NCBI RefSeq assembly: GCF_010729105.1
Contig: NZ_AP022573.1
Coordinates: forward strand, 1,488,001 to 1,552,000
Length of the DNA: 64,000 nucleotides
From: Mycobacterium saskatchewanense
GTDB lineage: Bacteria; Actinomycetota; Actinomycetes; Mycobacteriales; Mycobacteriaceae
Direction: 5' to 3'
The notes beneath the pieces were generated by a model, which saw only the letters and a program-made list of their open reading frames with translations, was not told where the DNA came from and did not search any database. Of the stretch, positions 33,721-41,645 are shown in pieces. Positions within the stretch are counted from its first letter, which is position 1, and every line of letters starts with the position of its first letter. A program made the position numbers and the translations under genes.

Positions 33721-33821
33721 CAAGAACGTGACGACGCGGACTAGTTGCGCTCCTGACGACGTGTCAAGCCGGTAGGATCGCGCAGATAGCGACAGCTAGA
33801 CATGAGTAAGAATCGGGGCAC

Positions 33822-34874
33822 ATGAAAAGCACTCCCAGTACGATCAGTGTCGCAGAATATTGCGAAGCGATGATGCGTTCCGACATCATCGCCAACCACG
33901 ATTATCAGCGAAGCGATAAAGTGTGGCCTCCGCAAGCTCAATCGTACCTCATTGAAACCATACTTCTGGGTTACCCGATGCCCAAACTCGCGTTGAACCA
34001 GGTACTGGACTTGAAAAGTAAAAGAACAATCCGCGAGATCGTAGACGGCCAACAGCGAAGTCGGGCAATTTTTGACTTCTACAATAACAAGCTGCGCTTA
34101 TCTTCTGTAATTGATTTATCCGAAGCACGTAGCCATGCTTTTGATGACTTACCCGATGAGCTGAAAGCAAGATTCCTCGAATATGCGCTCTCGTATGACT
34201 TGTTTACTTCGACAACGAGTGCGGAAGTTCGCGAAGTGTTCCGCCGCATGAACCTATACACGATTCCGCTTAATCCCGAGGAACAACGCCACGCCGTTTA
34301 TCAGGGAAGTTTCAAGCTATTCGTACAACGAATCAGCTCTCGCTATGATTCAACCCTTAGAACTATCGGGGTCTTAACTGATAAACAGCTGGTGCGCATG
34401 CAGGATACCAAGCTATTTACCGAAGTAACTCATGCCCTCGTCAACGGCATCCAGACGACGTCAAAAGCCAAACTTGACACGATTTATAGGCAATTCGATC
34501 GAGCGTTCCCGCAGGCAGAAGAGCTCACGGTGGCGATTGAGCAGGCTCTAGATACCGTGATCGCCCTCACTGATATACACAACACATCGATTATGAAGTC
34601 GTATGAGTTCTACGCCTTGCTGCTCGCGATTATCCATACCCACACGCCGCAATCCCAACTACAAGCCTATGTCAAGCTCGATCACCCAGTAAAGATCGAC
34701 CGAAATGCAGCGTTAACCAACTTATCGATCCTGGCGGATGTTCTCGACAACGGAGATTCTGCACATGAGTATAAAGAATTTGTCGACGCCTCTTCGAGTC
34801 GCACTAATGTGGCGAGCCAACGACAATTGCGGTTTGTTTGGTTCTGCCGTGCGCTGATGCAGCCAACGCTCTGA
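33822..34874 (+). CDS. DUF262-family protein (DGQQR motif)
   Basis: 350 residues. DUF262 hallmarks are YQRSDKVWPPQAQSYLIETI near residue 30 and VDGQQRSRAIFDFYNN near residue 73, the conserved DGQQR also found in GmrSD and SspE. VFRRMNLYTIPLNPEEQRHA follows. These proteins belong to the ParB/sulfiredoxin-like fold and bind or hydrolyse nucleotides. The partner DUF1524 HNH nuclease domain, usual in GmrSD, is absent: the rest is helical (about 180-350). The gene opens a compact three-gene operon with a HEPN-motif protein one base later and a DNA methyltransferase. Composition is AT-rich compared with the chromosome. A role as sensor or NTPase of an anti-phage system is an inference. Confidence 0.82.
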   Translation: MKSTPSTISVAEYCEAMMRSDIIANHDYQRSDKVWPPQAQSYLIETILLGYPMPKLALNQVLDLKSKRTIREIVDGQQRSRAIFDFYNNKLRLSSVIDLSEARSHAFDDLPDELKARFLEYALSYDLFTSTTSAEVREVFRRMNLYTIPLNPEEQRHAVYQGSFKLFVQRISSRYDSTLRTIGVLTDKQLVRMQDTKLFTEVTHALVNGIQTTSKAKLDTIYRQFDRAFPQAEELTVAIEQALDTVIALTDIHNTSIMKSYEFYALLLAIIHTHTPQSQLQAYVKLDHPVKIDRNAALTNLSILADVLDNGDSAHEYKEFVDASSSRTNVASQRQLRFVWFCRALMQPTL

Positions 34875-34875
34875 A

Positions 34876-35547
34876 ATGCACGTCGAATGTGACTTAGGAG
34901 TGTTGGCATCCAAACTCTCGCAGCGCGTAGCGAGATTGCGGCAGGCCCTGAATAGCCAAAGCAATAGCTACGACGCCAAAAAAGGCGTCTATTTGGGTTA
35001 TATTGTCATTGAGGCCGCTAACGCATGGAGTCTCTATGCCAGGTCCGCGTTGGTTTCCTCTGCACTCGGCGCGCGAACCGTTAGCGGTTACCGGGTTACA
35101 TCTTCGCGCGGCCGTTGGCCGTCAGAAGCCGATATTATCGTCGATGCAACGTTGATTGCTAAACCGTGGCTGGGAAGAAATGGCCGTCCCAGCTCAATCG
35201 CCCGGCGTGATGAGCCCGCGTGGCACGATGCCTATCTCCTGCAGTCGATGTGGGCCGGACTGCAGTTGTCGAACGCGCAATCGATTTCCCAGGCACTTTC
35301 TCTCGGCGCCACATTCTACGCAGATCTTCCTCCCACCCGAAATTTCTTCGCGCACAAGAATAAAGACACCGCATCGACTGTCGTAGACATCGCCCGCCGG
35401 TATGGAATTTCGCCAATCATTCCTTTTACTGCGCGGCGACGATCGGTGCCAGACTTGGTGACTAGTGTTCCTACCGGAAGGCCGCAGTCGGTGATCGCCG
35501 AGTGGCTGGACGAGCTGGAAACGACCGCTGAATTGATGGCGATGTAG
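34876..35547 (+). CDS. HEPN-motif protein (candidate nuclease)
   Basis: 223 residues; the ATG follows the DUF262 stop after one base, implying coupled translation. The C-terminal half contains TRNFFAHKNKDTA, an R-x4-H motif (R and H in RNFFAH). This is the catalytic signature of HEPN ribonucleases. Preceding helices (YLLQSMWAGLQLSNAQSISQ) and the early IVIEAANAWSLYARS fit a helical HEPN bundle. HEPN proteins occur in toxin-antitoxin and abortive-infection systems. In this operon it is the best candidate for the effector. Family membership rests on the motif and helical pattern, so confidence is moderate. Confidence 0.65.
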   Translation: MHVECDLGVLASKLSQRVARLRQALNSQSNSYDAKKGVYLGYIVIEAANAWSLYARSALVSSALGARTVSGYRVTSSRGRWPSEADIIVDATLIAKPWLGRNGRPSSIARRDEPAWHDAYLLQSMWAGLQLSNAQSISQALSLGATFYADLPPTRNFFAHKNKDTASTVVDIARRYGISPIIPFTARRRSVPDLVTSVPTGRPQSVIAEWLDELETTAELMAM

Positions 35548-35617
35548 CGTCTCTACACGCGTGAACTGCTAGAATAGGACCAACTTGACATCGCTGAATG
35601 TGAGGAAATAGACGGCA

Positions 35618-36892
35618 ATGCGGAGCCCGAAGCTAGCCGGACAATTATCCCGCACCCAGTATTATAGATACTATGCTGGCTACTCAAATGGCTTTGTCGA
35701 AGACATGCTCAGTAGTTTAACATTTAAAGAAAAAGAACTAATCTTGGACCCATGGAATGGCTCTGGGACCACTACAAAAATTGCGTCGCTGATGGGTATC
35801 GATTCTGTCGGGTTCGATATAAACCCAGCTGCAGTCGTCTTGGGACGAGCGCGTCTACTCGGTTCAGAAGTGTCTGGAAGTATTGAACCCATCGCAGCGG
35901 AAGTAATCAAAATTTCCGAGCGTCTAGAATTCAGGCGCTCAGGAGACCCTTTAGGGATGTGGTTTGGCACATCTACCGTTGCTACACTTCGGCGAATTGA
36001 GCGTTCGATCGTTCGGCTCCTAGTTGATGAGTCCGCCGAGCCCAATGCGTACTTTCCAGAAATCCAACAACAGATTTCAAGTTTGGCTGCGAGTTTTTAC
36101 ATGTTGCTCTTTCGGACTGTTCGGAAACTGGTTGAATGTTACATCCCTTCGAATCCGACATGGATCAAAAGTCCCAGCGGTAAAAAGCTTGGAATCCCGA
36201 GGCTACGCCTTTACGAATTGTTCAAGGCTGAGGCATCTCGGTTCGCTCGTGAACTTTCACAGCCAAGACAATTAACGCTGGACGAGCAACAGGGAGAAGC
36301 AAAGGCTCATGTAGGTGTGGCTGCGTCTTCTCAGCTTCCGCTTGCAGATGAATCAGTATCGGCCGTTCTCTCGTCGCCGCCGTACTGCACTCGAATTGAT
36401 TATGTTAAAGCAACGTTGCCCGAGCTTGCTTTATTAGGGTTATCCGCAGAGGAGGTTCGATCTCTGCGCGATAGAATGATCGGAACTCCGACAATCACGC
36501 ACCGTAGTATGGACGACTTCGCATCCAGGGTTGGTGTTTCAGCTATGCAATTCCTTGACCAAGTCGCGGCGCATGAATCCCGGGCTTCAGCCACCTATTA
36601 TAAAACGTACTATGAGCAGTATTTCGGTGGAATGTCGGAGTCACTCGTCGAGATTCGCCGGGTTCTTGCTCGCGGTAGCCGCGCTATACTTGTCGTACAA
36701 GACTCGTATTACAAGGAGATTCATCTAGATTTAGCGGAAGTGATTGGAACGATGAGCGTCAATTTAGGATGGCGCGATTGGCAGCGGATTGATTTTGTTG
36801 CGCCGCGCACGATGGCGTCGATCAACCCGGCGAGTCGACGCTACCGATCCGTATTCAAAACGGTAGAGAGCGCGCTTATCCTGCGCAAATAA
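35618..36892 (+). CDS. DNA methyltransferase (SPPY type)
   Basis: 424 residues, ATG about 70 bases after the HEPN gene. SAM-binding motif I is LDPWNGSGTTTKIASLMGID near residue 43, followed by VGFDINPAAVVLGRARLL. Catalytic motif IV is SSPPYCTRIDYVKA near residue 257. An early RYYAGYSNGFVEDML resembles motif X. About 200 residues between motifs I and IV could hold the target-recognition region, giving an alpha-like order. SPPY is usual in N4-cytosine and some N6-adenine enzymes. No restriction endonuclease is adjacent, so the DUF262 and HEPN proteins are the likely partners. It may mark self DNA or modify another target. Confidence 0.85.
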   Translation: MRSPKLAGQLSRTQYYRYYAGYSNGFVEDMLSSLTFKEKELILDPWNGSGTTTKIASLMGIDSVGFDINPAAVVLGRARLLGSEVSGSIEPIAAEVIKISERLEFRRSGDPLGMWFGTSTVATLRRIERSIVRLLVDESAEPNAYFPEIQQQISSLAASFYMLLFRTVRKLVECYIPSNPTWIKSPSGKKLGIPRLRLYELFKAEASRFARELSQPRQLTLDEQQGEAKAHVGVAASSQLPLADESVSAVLSSPPYCTRIDYVKATLPELALLGLSAEEVRSLRDRMIGTPTITHRSMDDFASRVGVSAMQFLDQVAAHESRASATYYKTYYEQYFGGMSESLVEIRRVLARGSRAILVVQDSYYKEIHLDLAEVIGTMSVNLGWRDWQRIDFVAPRTMASINPASRRYRSVFKTVESALILRK

Positions 36893-37195
36893 TGCCCGAC
36901 TGAGCGTCGCCCCGTTCGGGTCTAAAATCGTGCAAAGTATCTCATACGGCCACTGACAGTTAATCGGTTCTTGCGGAAATGGAATGTAGTCGACGGCACA
37001 GGGCATGCCCTTTCCAGGGTTGTGATGCCAATAATCTAATTGCTCACGCGCTCGGTTGCACCGTAGATTGCCCCACCAATGGTTTTGCCGACCGCGGGGT
37101 TCCGTCATTTTATGGAAGAAATACTCACTTCGTCCGAGTACCAACACAATTCCAGGAGGGCTAGCAACTTCAGTGTGAGTAGCTCTATGAGTCAA
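36764..37195 (-). CDS. Uncertain open frame opposite the methyltransferase end
   Basis: 143 residues if the TTG at 37195 is used. The part outside the methyltransferase gene (about 36893-37195) reads with protein-like composition: RGRQNHWWGNLRCNRAREQL then DYWHHNPGKGMPCAVDYIPF and PINCQWPYEIL. The last 129 bases are antisense to the methyltransferase C-terminus. No ribosome-binding site was found and I know no family. It may be a decayed gene or chance. Confidence 0.25.
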   Translation of the reverse strand: MTHRATHTEVASPPGIVLVLGRSEYFFHKMTEPRGRQNHWWGNLRCNRAREQLDYWHHNPGKGMPCAVDYIPFPQEPINCQWPYEILCTILDPNGATLSRALFAQDKRALYRFEYGSVASTRRVDRRHRARRNKINPLPIAPS

Positions 37196-37330
37196 AAGCC
37201 CTGGCTACCGTAGGAATGTCGCCGCCCGTTCGCTCAACTGCCCAAATGTCCTGCGCTCAAACGTCGTCGGCCGTGCATGCCGGCGAACCAACCGCTGGCT
37301 GTGTGTCAGGGCGGCGTTATAGACCTAAGT

Positions 37331-37358
37331 CGTAGCCGACGCCCTTGCGTCGGCTACG
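37331..37358. terminator. Strong hairpin without a T-tract
   Basis: A perfect 12-base stem CGTAGCCGACGC / GCGTCGGCTACG with loop CCTT. It lies about 440 bases past the methyltransferase and 33 bases before the left inverted repeat of the IS256 element. Many actinobacterial terminators lack the T run. Confidence 0.5.
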
Positions 37359-37414
37359 GTCAACGCGCCGGTCGATTGGGACTATCTCGCTAACGGTGTT
37401 TCCGGCGGTTTCCA

Positions 37415-37636
37415 TCAGTAGGTTTCGGCTGCCGGGAATCGGTCGGCGAAGGTGATCGCGAACGCGTTTAGGGCAGGTTTCCACCGCATCGTCCATCGTG
37501 CCCTGCCGGCACCGGTCGGGTCCAGTGATCGGGTGACCAGATAGAGGCACTTGAGCGCGGCCTGCTCGGAGGGGAAGTGTCCGCGGGCCTTGATCGCGCG
37601 GCGGTAGCGGGCGTTGAGGGACTCGATCGCATTGGT
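37415..37636 (-). pseudogene. IS256-family transposase, C-terminal part
   Basis: Minus frame reads TNAIESLNARYRRAIKARGH, FPSEQAALKCLYLVTRSLDP and WTMRWKPALNAFAITFADRF, then stop. This is the missing end of the transposase at 38936-39984. Confidence 0.85.
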
Positions 37637-37899
37637 ACCCGGTATGAAATGGGGTGGAGGCCCACGTGGTTCTGTCTTGCCTGGTCAGACGTACTAGGCA
37701 TACGGTGCGACCGTCCGGAACAGGGGCCTTCGGGGAACACGTATGGGCAGGCCGTTCTTGCTCGATGGGCTGCGAGCCCGTGTTAGTAGTTGGCCGCCCT
37801 GCGACTTGTCCGGCTGCGCTGCGAGCGCGTATCCGTAGGTGTCGTTCCGTCCCAGCGGTTCCCCGGCCAAGTGATCAGCACGGAAGGGAGAACCAGGCG
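37637..37899 (+). ncRNA. Candidate bridge-RNA region of the IS110 element
   Basis: About 260 non-coding bases separate the left element end from the transposase start. In IS110-group elements this left-end region encodes the structured bridge RNA that pairs with target and donor DNA. I did not fold it; the call is by position only. Confidence 0.35.
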
Positions 37900-38912
37900 G
37901 TGGTCAGATATGTCGGCATGGATGTGCACCGCGAGTTCGCGCAGCTGGCGGTGGTCGAGGACGGGATCCTCCGCGACGAAGGCAAGATCGGAGTGACGCC
38001 AGAAGCATTGCGGGCGTGGGCGTCTGAACTACGCCCGGATGATGAGGTGGCGTTGGAGGCCACCGGAAACAGCGATGCGATCGCTACTCTGCTCACACCG
38101 CTGGTGGCCCGTGTGGTGGTGTCGAACCCGTCGAAGACGCGGGCGATCGCCGAGGCGAAGGTGAAAACCGACAAGGTCGATGCGCGGATCTTGGCGCAGT
38201 TGCTGGCAGCGGATTTTCTGCCACCGGTGTGGCTGCCCGACGATCGGACCCGCAGTCTGCGCCGGCAGGTGATGCGTCGTGCTCACGTGGTGCGTCAACG
38301 GACTCGGCTGAAGAATCAGGTGCACGCGATCCTGGCCCGTAACCTCGCACCGACGCCGCCGGTGTCGGATTTGTTTGGCAAGACCGGTCGGCACTGGCTC
38401 TCGCGTCAGCCGTTACCTGCCGATGAACGCGCCAGCGTGCAGGCGTTGTTGCGTCAGTTGGACTTTCACGCCCATGAACTGTGCACGGTCGGATCAGCAA
38501 AGCCGGCCGCGCCCATGTGCGTGGTGTGCTGGTGGAGGCGGCCTGGTCGGCCAGTCGCGCACCAGGGCCCTTGCGTGCGTTCTATCAGCGCATCAAATCC
38601 CGACGCGGATTTCAGACCGCGATCGTGGCCACCGCCCGCAAGATGACGGTGCTCGCATGGCATTTGGTGACCAAGGACCAGGACTACGCCTTCGCTCGAC
38701 CAGGGCTGGTCACCCACAAGCGCCGAAAGCTCGAACTGGCCGCCGGGGCGCCGTCACGCCGCGGCAACTACCGCCAGCCCGGCGCGGCCTATAACAGCAA
38801 GCACCGCCGCGACGAAGAGAACGCGGTCGTCGAACAGGCCGAACGTGCCTACGAAGTCCTCGTCGCCCACTGGCAACCCCGCAAACCCGCCACCAATCAC
38901 CGCTCACCTTGA
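37900..38912 (+). pseudogene. IS110-family transposase with internal deletion
   Basis: GTG start, MVRYVGMDVHREFAQLAVVE: the DEDD/RuvC-like N-terminal domain with VALEATGNSDA and KTDKVDARILAQLL is readable to about 38481. The C-terminal end reappears in another frame as HGRISKAGRAHVRGVLVEAA, MTVLAWHLVTKDQDY and a stop at 38912. About 100 residues between, including the segment that usually holds the catalytic serine (around YLGLxP), are missing. The enzyme cannot be active. Confidence 0.8.
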
Positions 38913-38935
38913 CGATTTCATCCGTCGAGCAGATC

Positions 38936-39984
38936 ACCCGCCGGATCTCCACGTCGTAATCCAGGAACGGAATGAACTCGTCCCAGGCGTTGTCCCACAG
39001 GCGGACCACCGCCGGGGAGCGCTGCCCCCATTTCTCGGACAACTCGTCGAATGCTGTGCGGGCCGCGGTAGCGTTGACCGCGGTGTAGATCGGTTTCACA
39101 TCACGCTTGATCTCATCCCAGTACTTACGGGAGGTGAGCCGAAACGTGTTGCGCAGCAGATGGATGATGCAGGTCTGCACGATCGCGGCCGGCCACACGT
39201 TGCCGACCACCTCCGGCAGGCCCTTCAGCCCGTCGCAGACGACGAAGAAGGTGTCCCGGATGCCGCGGTTACGCAGATCGGTGAGCACGCTCATCCAGAA
39301 TTTCGCGCCCTCCCCGCCGGTGCCGGCCCACAAGCCGAGGATGTCGCGTTCCCCAGCCAGGGTGACCCCGATGGCCGCGTAGAACGGCCGGTTGGCGACC
39401 TGGCCATCGCGGACTTTGACCACGATCGCGTCGATGAAGATCGCCGCGTAGGTTTCATCCAGAGGCCGCACCGCCCAATCGTTCATCTCCTCGATGACCT
39501 TGTCGGTGATCCGGCTGATCGTCTCCTTGGACACCGACGCCCCGTAGATTTCGGCGAAGTGCGCTGAAATCTCACCGGTGGTCAGGCCTTTGGCGTACAA
39601 CGACAAGACCACCTCGTCGACCCCGGACAGCCGGCGTTGACGCTTCTTGACGATCTGGGGCTCGAACGTCGATGCCCGATCGCGCGGCACGTCGAGTTCG
39701 ACCGCACCGGTAGTGTCGGTCAGCACCGTCTTGGTGCGGGTGCCGTTGCGGACGTTGCCCGTCCCCGCCTCGGGCGGGTCGTGTTTCTCATACCCGAGGT
39801 GCTCGGTCATCTCCTCATTGAGCGCGGTCTCGAGGACGGTCTTGGTCAGCTGTTTGAGCAGCCCGTCGGGACCGGTCAGCGACAGGCCCTGTTCCTGGGC
39901 CAGTCGGACCAGTTCGACCGCAGCCTTCTGCTCTGCAGACTGCTCAGCCGCCTTCTTCTTCGCCACATCGTCCAGTGTCGTCAT
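38936..39984 (-). pseudogene. IS256-family transposase, N-terminal part
   Basis: Starts MTTLDDVAKKKAAEQ (ATG at 39984) and runs through ETALNEEMTEHLGYEKHDPP, GNVRNGTRTKTV, and the DDE-region aspartates in IFIDAIVVKVRDG and VVCDGLKGLPE, then CIIHLLRNTFRLTSRKYWDE. The gene breaks off after VEIRRVICST, where the IS110 element begins. The expected continuation NAIESLNARYRR is found 1.3 kb to the left. Confidence 0.85.
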
Positions 39985-40042
39985 CACGGCACCTCTCTCG
40001 CCGAGCATCGCTCAGCGTGTCAGTGCCGGAAACACCGTTATT

Positions 40043-40693
40043 TCCACAGTCCTGTCCCAGAGCCAGCCCAAAGGCGCGGTCGCGCTCACCGCCGACCAGC
40101 TGCGCGAACTCCTCACCAAGCTGCAGACGTCTGACTTCTGTAAGAAGCACGACCTCGTCGATCCGATCACCTTGCTCATCGCCACCGGCCTTCGGCGCTC
40201 AGAGCTCCTCGGCCTGCGCTGGGTCGACTTCGACGAGAAGGCGAGCATGCTCGCCATCACCGGCAAGGTCATCCGCGTACCCGGTGAGGGCCTGCTGCGC
40301 GTCGACGAGACCAAGTCGGCCGCCGGCCGGCGAACCATCCCGCTACCCAAGTTCGCCGTCGACGTGCTCCGCAAGCGCCGGCAGCTGCCCTATCTCGGCG
40401 GGCAAGTAGTTATTTTCCCCTCGACGGCCGGGACGCTTCGCGACCCCAACAACTTCGGCAAGGAGTGGCGCACGGCGCGAGAAGAACTGGGGGTGGCCGA
40501 GGTGACCACCCACAGCTTCCGCAAGACTGTGGCGACCCTCATCGACGACGAAGGGCTCTCGGCCCGAATCGGCGCCGATCATCTCGGCCACAGTCACGTC
40601 AGCATGACCCAGGACCGCTACATGACCCGGGGACGAATCCACACTCAGGTAGCGGACCTGCTGGACCGCGCCGTCCTCATAAACGATGAATAA
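40043..40693 (+). pseudogene. Tyrosine integrase, C-terminal catalytic half
   Basis: About 216 residues start directly at the IS256 right repeat: LTADQLRELLTKLQTSDFCK, then the catalytic arginine in ATGLRRSELLGLRW, HSFRKTVATLID, and LGHSHVSMTQDRYM with the histidine and nucleophilic tyrosine. The N-terminal arm-binding and core-binding domains are gone. It adjoins tRNA-Met, as expected for the island integrase. The IS256 event probably removed the 5' half. Confidence 0.85.
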
Positions 40694-40702
40694 ACGATGA
40701 CT
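40684..40702 (+). repeat. 19-base subterminal repeat, right copy
   Basis: Identical to 32649-32667. It overlaps the last codons and stop of the integrase and lies 33 bases from the tRNA-Met repeat. Confidence 0.6.
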
Positions 40703-40736
40703 TGGCGGCACTGATCTTGAAAAACAGCCTCTGAAG

Positions 40737-40810
40737 TGGGGCGGGCGGGGCTCGAACCCGCGACCAACGGATTATGAGTCCGCGGCTCTAACCAACTGAG
40801 CTACCGCCCC
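40737..40810 (-). tRNA. tRNA-Met(CAT), island attachment site
   Basis: 74-base cloverleaf. The acceptor GGGGCGG pairs with CCGCCCC, with discriminator A. The D-arm includes TAGCTCAGTTGGTTAGAG. Anticodon CAT is complementary to 40774-40776 in the loop CTCATAA. The T-arm contains GCGGGTTCGAGCCCCGC. Elongator type by its acceptor pairing. The 3' half is duplicated at 32493-32530. Confidence 0.93.
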
Positions 40811-41422
40811 TGGCGCAGACGCGCACGCTGCGTTCCGACGTTGAGCAATTTACCCTGCGGCGCCTCCGGCTTCGGAACCGCAGCGCGTCCGGTCACCGAG
40901 CCAGGGCGCGGGAATCACCAGGCGGCTCGTGGTACAAGCCCTCTAGACGCATGGAGTCGGATCGGGCCGGCAAGCCGCGAATAAACGGCGGTGCGGGAGT
41001 CGCTCAAATCGCCCAGCCACGGCGGAGATCAAGCCATTTCTATTGCCGGAGACTAAGACGCCAAATTGACCACACAGCCTCGGCCGCGCGAACGTGTTCT
41101 CCCGATACCGACGCTGCCCGCCTTCACGCGACAGCGCGTCCAGCGTTCCGCGCCGAAAATTCGTACGCTGCAGTCGCGTGCGCGTTCCGGTAGCTGCACC
41201 CGGTGGCGGAGTCGAGCGGCCGCGCTCGTGGACGCGCCCTCCACCAGGTGTTCCGTGACCACAGGTCGCTTGAAGCGCTCGCCTTCATCCGAAACAAAAG
41301 AGTATTTTTCGTTTACTCGCCCGTTACGTCCACTGCTGGCATCGCGATCACATTCGGCGCACACTACGCACTTAATGCGCGCGCATTACCAAAGGTCAAT
41401 GATGCCTGAAAGGAAATGTGTA
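40811..41422. other. Long intergenic stretch upstream of a small secreted gene
   Basis: About 610 bases without a supported gene on either strand; the open frames present lack ribosome-binding sites and protein-like composition. It must contain the tRNA-Met promoter on the minus strand and the small gene promoter on the plus strand. Confidence 0.5.
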
Positions 41423-41626
41423 ATGGGCAGAATACCGGTCGGTCGCCGATCCATTGATGTGCGTGTCGCCTTCGCGGCGCTCGCCATCGTGGCGATGGCC
41501 TCAGCACCCGTGGTGGCCTTCGCCGAGTCAATTCACCCGGTCAAAACCACCGTAAATGCCGATCCTGATTCCGACTACGAGTGGTACTACGTGCCCGAGG
41601 GCGGCGGCGGGGGTGGCGGCGGCTAA
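41423..41626 (+). CDS. Small exported protein with poly-glycine tail
   Basis: 67 residues from the ATG at 41423 with GAAAGGA upstream (an ATG at 41402 is possible). Signal peptide: RRSIDVRVAFAALAIVAMAS ending AFA. The mature part is only about 35 residues: ESIHPVKTTVNADPDSDYEW, YYVPEG and eight glycines. No family known. The short acidic-aromatic body plus glycine tail is unusual. Confidence 0.6.
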   Translation: MGRIPVGRRSIDVRVAFAALAIVAMASAPVVAFAESIHPVKTTVNADPDSDYEWYYVPEGGGGGGGG

Positions 41627-41645
41627 CTAGCAAGCAGATGCGCGC

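Larger units (their letters stand above)
37635..38935 (+). mobile_element. IS110-family element inserted in the IS256 transposase
   Basis: Boundaries follow from restoring the broken IS256 coding sequence: left flank ends ATTGGT (37636) and right flank resumes GTCGAGC (38934 on). A shared GT dinucleotide fits the core of IS110-type recombination. There are no long terminal repeats, as expected. About 1.3 kb, shortened by an internal deletion in its transposase gene. Confidence 0.75.
37391..40040 (-). mobile_element. IS256-family element, interrupted
   Basis: Terminal inverted repeats are TAACGGTGTTTCCGGC at 37391-37406 and GCCGGAAACACCGTTA at 40025-40040, 16 of 16 matching. Between them is one transposase gene on the minus strand, split by an IS110-family element. 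The flanks (ACTATCTCGC on the left, TTTCCACAGT on the right) do not match, so no 8-9 base target duplication is present. That suggests deletion or recombination at one end. Confidence 0.8.
32493..40773. mobile_element. Genomic island inserted at tRNA-Met(CAT)
   Basis: The interval is bounded by two direct copies of the 3' half of tRNA-Met (32493-32530 and 40736-40773, 37 of 38 bases equal). A tyrosine integrase remnant lies next to the intact tRNA, as in classic tRNA-targeted islands. Contents in order: AbiEi gene, AbiEii remnant, DUF262/HEPN/methyltransferase operon, IS256 element carrying an IS110 element, integrase C-terminal half. Base composition changes sharply: 33.8-37.2 kb is visibly AT-richer than either flank. 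Size is about 8.3 kb. Confidence 0.85.

Noticed and set aside
34876..35547. HEPN-motif protein as antitoxin of the AbiE locus
   Set aside because: It is one base from the DUF262 gene, differs in base composition from the AbiE genes, and has no similarity to AbiE proteins.
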